From: Thermomonas sp.
GTDB lineage: Bacteria > Pseudomonadota > Gammaproteobacteria > Xanthomonadales > Xanthomonadaceae
Direction: 5' to 3'
Length of the DNA: 64,000 nt
Assembly (NCBI RefSeq): GCF_023953935.1
Contig: NZ_JAMLIW010000009.1
Location: 1 to 64,000, forward strand
Notes under the pieces: generated by a model
The model's database searches: none
What the model was told of the DNA's origin: nothing
What the model saw: the letters and a program-made list of their open reading frames with translations, nothing else
In this document: one piece after another, positions 43,821 through 53,231 of the stretch
How the letters are laid out: every line of letters starts with the position of its first letter
Position numbering within the stretch: position 1 is the stretch's first letter
Program-made: the position numbers and the translations under genes

Positions 43821-45302
43821 CTATCGTCGCACCGGATTGGCCAATCGGCGCAACCAGGGCAGCAAATCGGTGGGCAGCAGGCCGCGCTCGCCGTCGTCGA
43901 GGGCGGCTGCATCACCGGCCGCGGCGTGCAGCAAGGCGCCGGCGGTGGCGGCATCGCGCACGGAAAATCCTTGCGCCACCAGCGCCGCGACGCAGCCGGT
44001 CAACAGATCGCCCATGCCGCCAACGCCCATGCCGGGATTGCCGGCGCAGATCACGGCCGGCAGCACATCCGCGGCCTGCACGATGCTGCCGGCACCCTTC
44101 AGCACCACGGCGCAGCCAAATCGCTCGCGCAGGGCTGCCGCCGCGGCGAAGCGATCACGCTGGATCTCGGCCACATGGCATCCCAGCAGGCGCGCGGCTT
44201 CGCCCGGATGCGGGGTCAGGATGCTGCCCGGCGGCAAGGGAATCGCGTGGTCCGCCAACAGGTTCAGTGCATCGGCATCCACCACGCAGGGCTTGCCCGC
44301 CGCGAGTGCCGCGGCCAGCACCGCACGCCCCCACTCGCCCTGCCCAAGTCCGGGTCCGATGGCGATGACGCTGGCGCGATCGAGCAGGCCGGCCAGGTCG
44401 GCGCTGTCTTCGGCCGCATGCGTCATCGCTTCCGGGCAGCGGGCCAGCAAGGCCGACACGTGCGCGGCGCGGGTGGCCACGCTGACCAGGCCGGCACCGC
44501 AGCGCAAGGCCGCCTGCGCCGCCAGCAGGATCGCACCCCCGCTGCCGTGATCGCCACCGACGCACAAGACATGCCCATTGCGGCCCTTGTGGCCATCGCG
44601 TGGGCGCAGCGGGAAAAACGCCGCCAGCGCATCCGCACGAAACGCGGTGGCCGATGGCGCGATGCCATCAAATACACCCGCTGGCAAATCCAGCGCCGCC
44701 AGCTCCAGGCCACCGCAATGATCGAGCGCAGCGCCCGTGCGCAAGCCGCGGTGGCAGGCGAGGAACTGCAAGCTGCGATCGGCCTGCACCGCCACGCCGG
44801 GCGCGCTGCCACGGACGGCATCAATCCCACTGGGCACATCCAGCGCCAGCACCGGCGCCGGGTGTTCATTGATCGCAGCGATCGCCACGCGCATCTGCGC
44901 TTCCGGCGCACGCGACAATCCGATCCCGAACAGGGCATCCACCAGCAGGTCCGCCGCGTCGATGTCGTGTTCGAATGTGGCCACCTCGCCGCCGGCCGCT
45001 TGATACTCGGCGCAGGCCCGTTGCGCCAATGCACTGGCGGGCAGCGCCGCCTGCACCACGGTGACGCTGCGCCCCGCTTCCCGCGCATGTCGTGCCAGCA
45101 CGTAGCCATCGCCACCGTTGTTGCCCGGGCCGCACACCACCACGATTCGCATCGCCCGCGGCCAGTGCTTCAGCACGCAGCGCCAGCCTGCCTGCCCGGC
45201 CCGCGCCATCAGCGCGAAGGCATCGCCATCGAAGTGTGCGGTGCCGCGCGCTTCCAAGGCGCGGAGCGCGGAGGGATCGAACAATGGAAATGGACTGTGC
45301 AT
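43821..45302 (-). CDS. nnr: bifunctional NAD(P)HX epimerase/dehydratase
   Basis: 493 residues from the ATG at 45302, preceded by GGAG. N-terminal YjeF_N epimerase domain (VVCGPGNNGGDGYVLARH near residue 55, LDVPSGIDAV) and C-terminal YjeF_C dehydratase domain (GHVLCVGGDHGSGGA, LTPHPGEAARLLG, GNPGMGVGGMGDLLTG). Repairs hydrated NAD(P)H. The 4-bp gap to tsaE indicates one operon. The further 16 residues upstream in frame are unlikely to be used. Confidence 0.95.
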   Translation of the reverse strand: MHSPFPLFDPSALRALEARGTAHFDGDAFALMARAGQAGWRCVLKHWPRAMRIVVVCGPGNNGGDGYVLARHAREAGRSVTVVQAALPASALAQRACAEYQAAGGEVATFEHDIDAADLLVDALFGIGLSRAPEAQMRVAIAAINEHPAPVLALDVPSGIDAVRGSAPGVAVQADRSLQFLACHRGLRTGAALDHCGGLELAALDLPAGVFDGIAPSATAFRADALAAFFPLRPRDGHKGRNGHVLCVGGDHGSGGAILLAAQAALRCGAGLVSVATRAAHVSALLARCPEAMTHAAEDSADLAGLLDRASVIAIGPGLGQGEWGRAVLAAALAAGKPCVVDADALNLLADHAIPLPPGSILTPHPGEAARLLGCHVAEIQRDRFAAAAALRERFGCAVVLKGAGSIVQAADVLPAVICAGNPGMGVGGMGDLLTGCVAALVAQGFSVRDAATAGALLHAAAGDAAALDDGERGLLPTDLLPWLRRLANPVRR

Positions 45303-45418
45303 CGCGATCACTCCATGCCCGCCAGATGGCCGCCAGCGAGGATTGTGCACCGCACTTGCCTGAGGACGCGGCGTGCGGGCGCATGAAGCAGACCGTCATG
45401 GACACGCGTGATTCAATG

Positions 45419-45440
45419 TTGTAATATTCGTTATAACTTG
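45419..45440 (+). promoter_or_regulatory. AT-rich candidate promoter/operator of the toxin-antitoxin pair
   Basis: A short AT-rich island in GC-rich DNA. TATAAC (45432-45437) is a good -10 candidate 19 bases before the antitoxin ATG; GTTATAAC is itself palindromic and an imperfect copy (GTTGTAAT) precedes it, a plausible site for antitoxin autorepression. No convincing -35. Confidence 0.4.
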
Positions 45441-45455
45441 CTGAAGAGGCTGGCC

Positions 45456-45677
45456 ATGAAACTGAAAATCACCGCCATCGGCAATTCCGCTGGCGTCATC
45501 CTGCCCAAGGAGCTGCTGGCGCGCCTGCATCTGGAAAAGGGCGATGAACTGTTCGCGTTGGAAACGCCGGACGGGGTGCGCCTGACCGCTTACGACCCGG
45601 TACTGGCCGCGCAGATGGAAGTGGCCGAGCAGGTCATGCGGGATCGTCGCACCCTGCTCAACAAGCTTGCGCAATAG
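45456..45677 (+). CDS. AbrB/MazE-type antitoxin
   Basis: 73 residues from the ATG at 45456 with AGAGG upstream. SpoVT/AbrB swapped-hairpin pattern MKLKITAIGNSAGVILPKELLARLHLEKGDELF, followed by a C-terminal helix (MEVAEQVMRDRRTLLNKLA) likely to bind and neutralise the toxin. The toxin start lies 7 bp downstream. It likely represses its own promoter with the toxin as co-repressor. Confidence 0.9.
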   Translation: MKLKITAIGNSAGVILPKELLARLHLEKGDELFALETPDGVRLTAYDPVLAAQMEVAEQVMRDRRTLLNKLAQ

Positions 45678-45684
45678 GTGCGGA

Positions 45685-46113
45685 ATGATCATCTGGATCA
45701 GCCGCGAACTCGCGCTGGCCATCCACGACCGCCAACTGGCCGAACATGGCGGTGGCAGTGGCGTGCGCGACGCCGGCCTGCTGGACTCGGCGTTGGCGCG
45801 CCCGCAGCAGTGGTATGCCTACGGCGATCCTCCGCCTGACCTGGCGGATCTGGCCGCCGCTCTGGCATTCGGGCTGGCGCGCAACCACCCGTTCGTGGAC
45901 GGCAACAAGCGGACCGCTGCGGTGGCCTGCGAAGTATTCCTGGTGCTCAACGATGCCAGCCTTGACGCCACCGACGTGGAACTGTATCCGGTGTATTTGG
46001 GCTTGGCCGAAGGCCACCTCGACGAAGCTGCCTTCGCCGACTGGCTGCGCCCGCACCTGCGCAGCCGCCACACCAGCACCGTGCAGGAACCTCGCGCTGG
46101 CAAGCGGCGCTGA
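45685..46113 (+). CDS. doc: Doc-type Fic-domain toxin
   Basis: 142 residues from the ATG at 45685 (AGG at -10); a TTG at 45667 is less likely. Fic/Doc core HPFVDGNKRTA near residue 68 with the invariant His and GNKR, and the VRDAGLLDSALARPQQ helix typical of Doc. Doc phosphorylates EF-Tu in phage P1. The partner here is AbrB/MazE-like rather than Phd-like, a known alternative pairing. Directly upstream of parC. Confidence 0.92.
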   Translation: MIIWISRELALAIHDRQLAEHGGGSGVRDAGLLDSALARPQQWYAYGDPPPDLADLAAALAFGLARNHPFVDGNKRTAAVACEVFLVLNDASLDATDVELYPVYLGLAEGHLDEAAFADWLRPHLRSRHTSTVQEPRAGKRR

Positions 46114-46126
46114 AGCGCATTGCCCG

Positions 46127-46132
46127 TAAAAT
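46127..46132 (+). promoter_or_regulatory. candidate -10 element of parC (leaderless geometry)
   Basis: TAAAAT six bases before the parC ATG, identical in hexamer and spacing to accA. The GCGGGG between is too close to the ATG to serve as a ribosome site. Confidence 0.4.
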
Positions 46133-46138
46133 GCGGGG

Positions 46139-48385
46139 ATGACCGACGATCTCTTCCGCGCCACCTTCCACGGCTTCGAACAAATCCCGCTGCGCGAGTA
46201 CGCCGAGCGCGCCTACCTCGATTATTCGATGTACGTGGTGCTCGACCGCGCCCTGCCTTTCATCGGTGACGGCCTCAAGCCGGTGCAGCGCCGGATCATC
46301 TACGCGATGAGCGAACTGGGCCTGGCCGCCACCGCCAAGCCCAAGAAATCCGCGCGCACCGTCGGAGACGTGATCGGCAAGTACCACCCGCACGGCGATT
46401 CGGCCTGCTACGAAGCGATGGTGCTGATGGCGCAGCCATTCTCCTACCGCTATCCGCTGATCGACGGCCAGGGCAATTTCGGCAGCAGCGACGACCCCAA
46501 ATCGTTCGCGGCGATGCGCTACACCGAATCCAAGCTGGCGCCGATCGCCGACGTGCTGCTGGGCGAATTGACCCAAGGCACCGTGGACTGGACGGCGAAT
46601 TTCGATGGCACCCTGGAAGAACCCGCGTGGATGCCGGCACGGCTGCCGCACCTGCTTCTGAACGGCACCACCGGCATTGCCGTCGGCATGGCGACCGACG
46701 TGCCGCCGCACAACCTCAATGAAATCGTCAGCGCCTGCGTGCGCCTGCTCGACGACCCCGACGCGAGCGTGCGCGACCTGTGCGAGCACGTGCGCGGCCC
46801 GGATTACCCGACCGGCGCCGAAATCATCACACCTGCCGCCGACCTGCAGGCACTGTACGAAACCGGGCTGGGCAACCTGCGCACGCGCGCCGTGTACGTG
46901 CGCGAGAACGGCAACATCGTGATCACCGAACTGCCGCACCAGGCCTCGCCGGGCAAGGTGATCGAACAGATCGCCAACCAGATGCGGGCGAAGAAGCTGC
47001 CGTGGCTGGAAGACCTGCGCGACGAATCCGACCACGCCAACCCGACCCGCATCGTGCTGGTGCCGCGCAGCAACCGGGTCGACGTCGAGCAACTGATGGG
47101 GCATCTGTTCGCCACCACCGATCTGGAAAAAAGCTTCCGGGTCAACATGAACGTGATCGGTCTGGACGGCCGTCCGCAGGTGAAGAACCTGCGCCAGCTG
47201 CTGTCCGAATGGCTGGGCTTTCGTCAGACCACCGTCACGCGCCGCCTCCAGCATCGTCTGGAAAAAGTCGAACGCCGGCTGCACCTGCTGGAAGGCCTGC
47301 TGATTGTCTTCCTCAACCTCGACGAGGTGATCCGCATCATCCGCAGCGAGGACGAGCCCAAGCCGGCACTGATCGCGCGGTTCCAGCTGAGCGAAGAGCA
47401 GGCCGACTACATCCTCGACACCAAGCTCAAGCAATTGGCGCGGCTGGAGGAAATGAAGCTGCGTGGCGAACAGGACGAACTCGACCTTGAGCGCGACCGC
47501 CTGATTGCCACGCTGGGCAGCAAGGCCAAGTTGAAGAAGCTGATCAAGGATGAACTGCTGGCCGATGCGAAGAAATACGGCGATGCCCGCCGCAGCCCGC
47601 TGGTGGCGCGCCAAGCCGCACAGGCGCTGGATGAAACCGAACTGGTCGCCAGCGAGCCGATGACCGTGGTGCTCAGCGTCAAGGGCTGGGTGCGCGCCGC
47701 CAAGGGCCACGACATCGACGCCACCGCCGTGTCCTACCGCGAAGGCGACGGGCTGCTGGCGGCCGTGCGCACCCGCAGCAACCAGCAGGTGGCCTTCATC
47801 GATTCCACCGGACGCAGCTACTCCACGACCGTTCACACCCTGCCTTCGGCGCGCGGCAACGGCGAGCCGCTGACCGGGCGCTTCGCACCGCCAGCGGGCG
47901 CGGCGTTCGAAGCCATCGCCAGCGGCGAGGCCGACACCCGGCTGGTGATCGCCTCCAGCCACGGTTACGGCTTCGTCACCCGCTTCGACAACCTGACCGG
48001 CCGCAACAAGGCCGGCAAGGCGCTGCTGTCGCTGTCCGACGGCGGCCACGCGCTGCAACCGGCGACGGTGGCCGATGCGGCCTCCGACCGCATCGTGGCC
48101 GTCACCAGCGCCGGCCACATCCTCGCCTTCGCGCTGGCTGACCTGCCCGAACTGGACAAGGGCAAGGGCAACAAGATCATCGAGATCCCGAAGGCCAAGC
48201 GCGGCACTGAAAAGGTCGTGGCGGTGGCGGCGGTGCCCGAGGGCGGCAAGCTGCTGGTGCGCTCGGGCGCGCGCACGATGACGCTGGCCTTCCGCGATCT
48301 GGAACCCTATCTGGGCAGCCGTGGCAGCCGCGGCGGGCTGCTGCCGCGCGGCTGGCAGAAGGTGGATGGACTCAGCGTCGAGTGA
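46139..48385 (+). CDS. parC: DNA topoisomerase IV subunit A
   Basis: 748 residues. Catalytic Tyr in [10 protein letters not shown] (Tyr128); winged-helix QRDR segment [15 protein letters not shown] with Ser88 and Glu92 in the positions of E. coli Ser80 and Glu84, the quinolone-sensitive residues, so no resistance substitution is seen. C-terminal beta-pinwheel repeats ([45 protein letters not shown]). Decatenates daughter chromosomes with ParE, which is not in the window. Confidence 0.97.
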   Translation: MTDDLFRATFHGFEQIPLREYAERAYLDYSMYVVLDRALPFIGDGLKPVQRRIIYAMSELGLAATAKPKKSARTVGDVIGKYHPHGDSACYEAMVLMAQPFSYRYPLIDGQGNFGSSDDPKSFAAMRYTESKLAPIADVLLGELTQGTVDWTANFDGTLEEPAWMPARLPHLLLNGTTGIAVGMATDVPPHNLNEIVSACVRLLDDPDASVRDLCEHVRGPDYPTGAEIITPAADLQALYETGLGNLRTRAVYVRENGNIVITELPHQASPGKVIEQIANQMRAKKLPWLEDLRDESDHANPTRIVLVPRSNRVDVEQLMGHLFATTDLEKSFRVNMNVIGLDGRPQVKNLRQLLSEWLGFRQTTVTRRLQHRLEKVERRLHLLEGLLIVFLNLDEVIRIIRSEDEPKPALIARFQLSEEQADYILDTKLKQLARLEEMKLRGEQDELDLERDRLIATLGSKAKLKKLIKDELLADAKKYGDARRSPLVARQAAQALDETELVASEPMTVVLSVKGWVRAAKGHDIDATAVSYREGDGLLAAVRTRSNQQVAFIDSTGRSYSTTVHTLPSARGNGEPLTGRFAPPAGAAFEAIASGEADTRLVIASSHGYGFVTRFDNLTGRNKAGKALLSLSDGGHALQPATVADAASDRIVAVTSAGHILAFALADLPELDKGKGNKIIEIPKAKRGTEKVVAVAAVPEGGKLLVRSGARTMTLAFRDLEPYLGSRGSRGGLLPRGWQKVDGLSVE

Positions 48386-48420
48386 CTCCGGCGGCTGTCC
48401 CGCCTGCGTCCTTCAGGTCC

Positions 48421-48442
48421 TTCGTCCCGCATGCGGGACGAA
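48421..48442 (+). terminator. perfect palindrome after parC
   Basis: 22-base perfect palindrome built on TTCGTCCCGC and its complement, 35 bp after the parC stop. A strong hairpin but without a T-run; could also be a protein-binding site. Confidence 0.55.
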
Positions 48443-48508
48443 AGATTGACCGCGCAATGGCCGGGATGCAGTAGGCTCGACCCTTCACCCCCGCATCAGC
48501 ATCATGCA

Positions 48509-48937
48509 ATGGGCAGTAAAATCACCCGCCGGAGTCTCTTTCTTTTGCTCTTCCTCCTGGCGAGCCCGGTGTACTTCGGAATCCCGGCCTATTTCGTATG
48601 GCACGACGCTATGTTCATCCGTTCCGGGCAATCCGCCCAAGGCGTGGTGGTGGGCTACGAGGCACAAGACATCCTGCGCGGCGGGCAACGGTACTGCGCC
48701 ATCATCGAATTCACGCACCAAGAAGCCACGGTCCGGTTTACCGATGACTGGTGCCATCGAAGCCAAACCGATTTTCGTCAAGGGACGCGCGTGCCGGTGC
48801 TGTTCAACCCCGACGATCCATCCGATGCGCAGATCGATGATTCCAAACCGCTGTTTCGGAGCAGTCTCATCGTCGGCATCCTCACGGTCCCCTGGCTGCT
48901 GGTGGGCATCTTCGGCCTGATCACCCTCAAGCGCTGA
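48509..48937 (+). CDS. DUF3592-type membrane protein
   Basis: 142 residues from the ATG at 48509. Two membrane helices (about 8-30 and 118-138) flank a soluble extracytoplasmic loop with the DUF3592 look: AQGVVVGYEAQDILRGGQRYCAIIEFTHQEATVRFTDD and VPVLFNPDDPSDAQID. Function unknown. Start choice is uncertain because the ribosome site is weak. Confidence 0.8.
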   Translation: MGSKITRRSLFLLLFLLASPVYFGIPAYFVWHDAMFIRSGQSAQGVVVGYEAQDILRGGQRYCAIIEFTHQEATVRFTDDWCHRSQTDFRQGTRVPVLFNPDDPSDAQIDDSKPLFRSSLIVGILTVPWLLVGIFGLITLKR

Positions 48938-48982
48938 ACCAGCCCCGCTGCCCGGCAGAGGCATTCACACCCAAGGACTGCC

Positions 48983-49648
48983 ATGCACCCCGAATTCTGG
49001 CAACAACGCTGGGCCGCCGGCCAGATCGGCTTTCACCAAAGCGAACCCACCGCACTGCTGCAAAAGCATTGGCCGGCATTGGGCATCCCCGCGCAGGCGA
49101 AGGTGCTGGTGCCGCTGGCCGGCAAGTCGCTGGACATGCTGTGGCTGGCGGCGCAGGGCCATCAGGTGTTGGGCGTGGAACTCACCCAGCGGGCGGTGGA
49201 CCAGTTCTTCGCCGAGCACGCGCTCAGCCCGCAGGTCCATAGCAGCCGCTACGGCCGCCACCACGTCGCCGGCAACATCGAATTGATTTGTGGCGACGTG
49301 TTCGCGCTCGACGCCGCGCTCTTGGCTGATTGTTCCGCCGTGTTCGACCGCGCCGCAATCATTGCCCTGCCGCCCGATCTGCGGGCGCGCTATGCGGCTA
49401 CGCCCTACGGCCTGCTGCCCGCGGGCTGCCAAGGACTGATGATTACGCTGGAATACGCGCAGGCGGAGCGTGACGGCCCACCGTTTTCGGTCCAGGAAGA
49501 GGAAGTCCGCAGGCTCTTGCAGCCGCGCTGGGAGGTCGAATTGCAGGAGCGGCGTCCAATCCCCCGCGATCACCCCGGCCACGTTGCCGGCACCTCGCTG
49601 CTCGATACGGTGGTGTATGGCCTGCGGGCGCGTCTTCCCGAAGATTGA
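48983..49648 (+). CDS. tpm: thiopurine S-methyltransferase
   Basis: 221 residues. Family start MHPEFWQQRWAAGQIGFHQ, AdoMet pocket VLVPLAGKSLDMLWLAAQGHQVLGVEL, and DRAAIIALPPDLRARYA. Bacterial Tpm methylates selenite/tellurite and thiopurines. AAGGACTGCC precedes the ATG. Its stop codon lies inside the FNR box of hemN (49645-49658). Confidence 0.95.
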   Translation: MHPEFWQQRWAAGQIGFHQSEPTALLQKHWPALGIPAQAKVLVPLAGKSLDMLWLAAQGHQVLGVELTQRAVDQFFAEHALSPQVHSSRYGRHHVAGNIELICGDVFALDAALLADCSAVFDRAAIIALPPDLRARYAATPYGLLPAGCQGLMITLEYAQAERDGPPFSVQEEEVRRLLQPRWEVELQERRPIPRDHPGHVAGTSLLDTVVYGLRARLPED

Positions 49649-49658
49649 TTCGGATCAA
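49645..49658 (+). promoter_or_regulatory. FNR/ANR box upstream of hemN
   Basis: TTGATTCGGATCAA is a perfect match to the FNR consensus TTGAT-N4-ATCAA, overlapping the tpm stop codon. Its centre (49651.5) is 41.5 bases upstream of 49693, the hemN ATG, the distance expected for a class II FNR-activated start site; TAAGCT at 49681-49686 is a possible -10. The adjacent gene encodes an FNR-type regulator with the matching recognition residues. Confidence 0.9.
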
Positions 49659-49692
49659 TTCGCGTTCGTGATCGTGCGCCTAAGCTGCCGTG

Positions 49693-51093
49693 ATGCCTCA
49701 GCAGCAAATCGCCTTTGACGCCGAGCTTTTGCGCCGCTACAACCGGCCAGGGCCGCGCTATACCTCGTATCCAACCGCCCCGCAGTTCAATGCCGACTTC
49801 GGGGAAATGCAATTGCGCGACGCCATCCAGGCCAGCAACGAGGAGCCCATCCCGCGCCGGCTGTCGTTGTACGTGCACGTGCCGTTCTGCTTCAGCCCCT
49901 GCTTCTACTGCGGCTGCAACCGCATCATCACCCGCGACAAGGCGCGCGGCGAAGCCTATCTGGCCCGCCTGCACCGCGAAATTGCGCTGTACGCACCGCT
50001 GTTCGACCGCGACCGCGAGGTGATCCAGCTGCACTTCGGCGGCGGCACCCCGAATTTTCTCGCCCCCGACCAGCTCGGCGATCTGGTCGATGCGCTGCGC
50101 CGGCAATTCCACTTCGCCGACAGCGGCGATCGCGACATCTCGATCGAGATCGACCCGCGCTTCTGCGATCCGGAATGGATGGCCGCGCTGGCCCGGATCG
50201 GCTTCAACCGCGCCAGCCTCGGCGTGCAGGATTTCGATCCGGTCGTGCAGCAGGCCGTCAACCGGATCCAGAGCGTCGAGGACACCCGCGCGGTGATCGA
50301 CGCCGCGCGCAACGCCGGCTTGCGTTCGATCAACGTGGATTTGATCTACGGCCTGCCCAAGCAGAACCTGGAAGGATTTTCGCGCACCCTGGACGTGGTG
50401 ACCGGGATCCGCCCGGACCGGCTGGCGGTGTACAGCTACGCCCACCTGCCGCATCTGTTCAAGGCGCAAAAGCAGATCAAGGACGATGACCTGCTCGACG
50501 GCGAAGCCAAGCTCGCGCTGCTGCAGCTGGCGGTCGAGAAACTGACCGCCGCAGGCTATCTCTACATCGGCATGGACCACTTCGCCCTGCCCGGCGATGA
50601 CCTTGCGAAAGCGCAGGCGCGCGGCGGGTTGCACCGCAATTTCATGGGCTACACCACCCACGCCAACAGCGACCTGCTCGGTCTGGGCGTTTCGGCAATC
50701 AGCCACATCGGCAACACCTTCAGCCAGAACCCGCGCGACCTGCCGTCCTGGGAAGGTGCGGTGGACGCGGGCAACCTGCCGGTGTTCCGCGGCATGCGGA
50801 TGAGCGAGGACGACGAACTGCGCGCCGACCTGATCCAGGCCTTGATGTGCCAGGGCGAAATCCCGGTGACGGCGCTGGAACGGCGCTACGGCATCCGCTT
50901 CGACGAGTATTTCGCTGCCAGCCTCGAGCAGCTGCAGCCTCTGGTCGAAGACCAGCTTGTCGAAATTGAGCCCGGGCAAATCACCGCGACCTCGCGCGGT
51001 CGCCTGCTATTGCGTAATATTGCAATGTGCTTCGACCGCTATCTGGACCCGCCCGCCGCCGACACGAGGCCGCGCTACTCACGCGCGATCTGA
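49693..51093 (+). CDS. hemN: oxygen-independent coproporphyrinogen III oxidase
   Basis: 466 residues from the ATG at 49693 (a GTG directly before it is in frame). Radical SAM CxxxCxxCxC motif in VPFCFSPCFYCGCN near residue 65, GGGTPNFL, and the HemN N-terminal RYNRPGPRYTSYPTAPQF. Converts coproporphyrinogen III to protoporphyrinogen IX without oxygen. Preceded by a perfect FNR box whose spacing implies transcription starting at or next to the start codon; no ribosome site is seen. Confidence 0.96.
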   Translation: MPQQQIAFDAELLRRYNRPGPRYTSYPTAPQFNADFGEMQLRDAIQASNEEPIPRRLSLYVHVPFCFSPCFYCGCNRIITRDKARGEAYLARLHREIALYAPLFDRDREVIQLHFGGGTPNFLAPDQLGDLVDALRRQFHFADSGDRDISIEIDPRFCDPEWMAALARIGFNRASLGVQDFDPVVQQAVNRIQSVEDTRAVIDAARNAGLRSINVDLIYGLPKQNLEGFSRTLDVVTGIRPDRLAVYSYAHLPHLFKAQKQIKDDDLLDGEAKLALLQLAVEKLTAAGYLYIGMDHFALPGDDLAKAQARGGLHRNFMGYTTHANSDLLGLGVSAISHIGNTFSQNPRDLPSWEGAVDAGNLPVFRGMRMSEDDELRADLIQALMCQGEIPVTALERRYGIRFDEYFAASLEQLQPLVEDQLVEIEPGQITATSRGRLLLRNIAMCFDRYLDPPAADTRPRYSRAI

Positions 51094-51142
51094 GCCGTCG
51101 ACGGTGGCGTTCGGACGGCCCGCATCCGGATCCTTCCTTGCG

Positions 51143-51895
51143 ATGAGCAACCTGCCGTTCCCGCGGCTCAGCCCGCAGGTCATGGCGGACGACGGCGACG
51201 CGCTGACGTTCTGCAGCACCTGCGCTTTTTCGCACGCCTGTCTGTCGCGCGGGATGGACAAGTCCGCGCTGCGTGAACTGCATGTGCTGGTCGAACACGT
51301 CGGCCCGTTCCACGCCGGCGACCCCATCTTCCGCGAGGGCGAGCCGTTCGAGGCGATCGCGGCGGTGCGTGCCGGCTCGGTCAAGACCCGGGTGATCGAC
51401 CGTGACGGCCACGAACACGTGCTCGGTTTCTATTTCCCCGGCGAAGTCATCGGCCTGAGTGCGATCGACGGTCACCGCTACCCCTGCGACGCCATCGCGC
51501 TGGACACGGTGATGCTGTGCCGGTTCTCGTTCCCGAAGATTTCGGTGCTGGCGGCGCGGGTCCCGGGCATCCAGAGCGAACTGTTCCGCCTGCTCAGCCG
51601 CGACATCGGCCGCGCCACCCTGCTCGCCGGCGACTGGTCGGCCGACCAGCGGGTGGCCGCCTTCCTGGTGGGAATGTCGCGGCGGTTGGCGGCACGCGGG
51701 TTTTCCGCAACGCGTTTTGCCCTGACCATGGCCCGCACCGACATCGCCAACTACCTGCGGCTGGCGCCGGAGACGGTCAGCCGGGTGCTGCGGCGGATGC
51801 AGAACGACGGTCTGCTGGCGGTGGACCGGCGCGACGTCGAATTGGTCGACCTGCCCCGCCTCGACGCGCTCGCAGCACCGATCCTGCGCGAGTGA
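51143..51895 (+). CDS. fnr: FNR/ANR-type oxygen-sensing transcription regulator
   Basis: 250 residues from the ATG at 51143. Cys24, Cys27 and Cys33 (FCSTCAFSHAC) plus Cys115 (HRYPCD) correspond to the four 4Fe-4S ligands of E. coli FNR. CRP-like sensor domain, dimer helix, and a C-terminal helix-turn-helix with E210-T-V-S213-R214, the residues that read TTGAT. Predicted global activator under low oxygen, acting on the hemN box 1.5 kb upstream and probably on nnrS. Lies 49 bp after hemN on the same strand. Confidence 0.94.
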   Translation: MSNLPFPRLSPQVMADDGDALTFCSTCAFSHACLSRGMDKSALRELHVLVEHVGPFHAGDPIFREGEPFEAIAAVRAGSVKTRVIDRDGHEHVLGFYFPGEVIGLSAIDGHRYPCDAIALDTVMLCRFSFPKISVLAARVPGIQSELFRLLSRDIGRATLLAGDWSADQRVAAFLVGMSRRLAARGFSATRFALTMARTDIANYLRLAPETVSRVLRRMQNDGLLAVDRRDVELVDLPRLDALAAPILRE

Positions 51896-51918
51896 GCGGG
51901 CCCGGTGCGGCGGCGGAA

Positions 51919-51932
51919 GTGACTTGAATCAA
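51919..51932 (+). promoter_or_regulatory. degenerate FNR-like site before nnrS
   Basis: GTGACTTGAATCAA: perfect right half ATCAA, left half 3 of 5. Centre about 44 bases before the nnrS ATG, a geometry similar to hemN. Weak on its own; supported only by context. Confidence 0.4.
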
Positions 51933-51969
51933 TGCTGGAACGGCGCGCGCGCGCGACACTGGACGCCTC

Positions 51970-53220
51970 ATGAATACGCCTGCTCAGCCCCAGCCGGGGG
52001 CCGGATTTTCGTTCGCACTGCTGGCGGTCAAACCGCACCGCATCCTGTTCTTCGTCGGCGCGCTCAACGTGCTGCTGGCGATGAGCTGGTGGCTGCTGTG
52101 GCTGATTGACACCCGCTGGCACGTCCTGCACCTGCCCGGCGGCACGCCCTACGGCGGCTGGATCCACGCCTTCGTCATGCAGTACCAGCTGTTCCCGCCG
52201 TTCATGTTCGGCTTCCTGCTGACCACCTTCCCGCGCTGGATGGGCTTCCCCGATCTCAAGCGCGCGCACTACCTGCCGGTGGGGCTGGGGCTGCTGGGTG
52301 GGCAGGTGCTGGTGGTCGCCGGTATGCTGACCGGTTTCAACCATTTCGTGCATCTGGGCGTGGTGTTGTCGATCCTCGGCTGGGGCTATGGCCTGATCCA
52401 GCTGCTGCGGGTGCTGCTGGCCGAGCGCCGCGCCGGCAAGGGGCCCACCTGGCACGCGTGGTCGTGCTTTGCCGCACTCAGCTTCGGTCTGATCGGCCTG
52501 CTGCTGATGGCCGCATCGCTGCACGGCGCCGGGCCGTGGACGGTGTTCGTTTCGATCAAATTGGGCACTTTCGCGGTGCTGCTGCCCGTCTACACCACGG
52601 TCGCCCACCGCATGTTCCCGTTTTTCGCCAGCAATGTGGTCCCCGGCTATCGACCCTGGCGCCCGTTGCCCCTGCTGGTGGCGCTGTGGACGCTGCTGCT
52701 GGCGCATCTGGCGCTGGAATTGACCCACGAAAACGCCTGGCTGTGGCCAATCGACGCCACGCTGGCGCTGGGCAGCGCGTATGTGCTGTACCGCTGGTGG
52801 CCGCGTGGCAAGTCGCCGGGCATCCTGTGGGTGCTGTTCGCGGGCTTTGTCTGGCTGCCGGTCGCCTTCACCCTGTTCGCGCTGCAAAGCGCGGTCTACG
52901 CCTTCGGCGGTGAGTTCCTCCTCGGGCGCGGGCCGCAGCACGCCGTCTACATCGGTTTCTTCGGCAGCCTGCTGGTGGCGATGGTGACCCGCGTCACCCA
53001 GGGCCATTCCGGGCGCCCGATCGAGATGCCGGCGGCAGGGTGGTTCGCCTTCGCCCTGCTGCAACTGGTCGCCGTCACCCGCATTGCCGCCGAAGCCGCA
53101 CCCGACACCTACGTCTGGCAGACCATCGCCGCCGCCGGCTGGCTGATCGCCTTCCTGCCCTGGGCGCTGCGCTCGCTGTCGATCTACCTGCACCCGCGCG
53201 CCGACGGCAAGCCGGGCTGA
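51970..53220 (+). CDS. nnrS: NnrS family haem/copper membrane protein
   Basis: 416 residues with about twelve membrane helices. NnrS hallmarks: KPHRILFFVGALNVLLAMSWWLLWL, GGWIHAFVMQYQLFPPFMFGFLLTTFPRWMG and a VAHRMFPFFASN segment with conserved His residues, and a late GHSGRPIEMPAAGW box. NnrS proteins protect against nitrosative stress and accompany denitrification. No nitrite or NO reductase genes are in the window. Confidence 0.94.
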   Translation: MNTPAQPQPGAGFSFALLAVKPHRILFFVGALNVLLAMSWWLLWLIDTRWHVLHLPGGTPYGGWIHAFVMQYQLFPPFMFGFLLTTFPRWMGFPDLKRAHYLPVGLGLLGGQVLVVAGMLTGFNHFVHLGVVLSILGWGYGLIQLLRVLLAERRAGKGPTWHAWSCFAALSFGLIGLLLMAASLHGAGPWTVFVSIKLGTFAVLLPVYTTVAHRMFPFFASNVVPGYRPWRPLPLLVALWTLLLAHLALELTHENAWLWPIDATLALGSAYVLYRWWPRGKSPGILWVLFAGFVWLPVAFTLFALQSAVYAFGGEFLLGRGPQHAVYIGFFGSLLVAMVTRVTQGHSGRPIEMPAAGWFAFALLQLVAVTRIAAEAAPDTYVWQTIAAAGWLIAFLPWALRSLSIYLHPRADGKPG

Positions 53221-53231
53221 GATCGGACCCG

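Noticed and set aside
46385-46430. Quinolone-resistance substitution in parC
   Set aside because: Ser88 and Glu92 are the wild-type residues at both key positions.
45947-48118. 723-codon open frame antisense to parC
   Set aside because: High GC at third positions creates long antisense frames; no domain, no start context, and parC is certain. The same applies to antisense frames over leuS (60342-63014), the decarboxylase (53582-55651), the flavoprotein (27669-29861) and mutL (40382-41812).
51919-51932. Second strong FNR box before nnrS
   Set aside because: Only one perfect half site; kept as a low-confidence feature, not counted as strong evidence.
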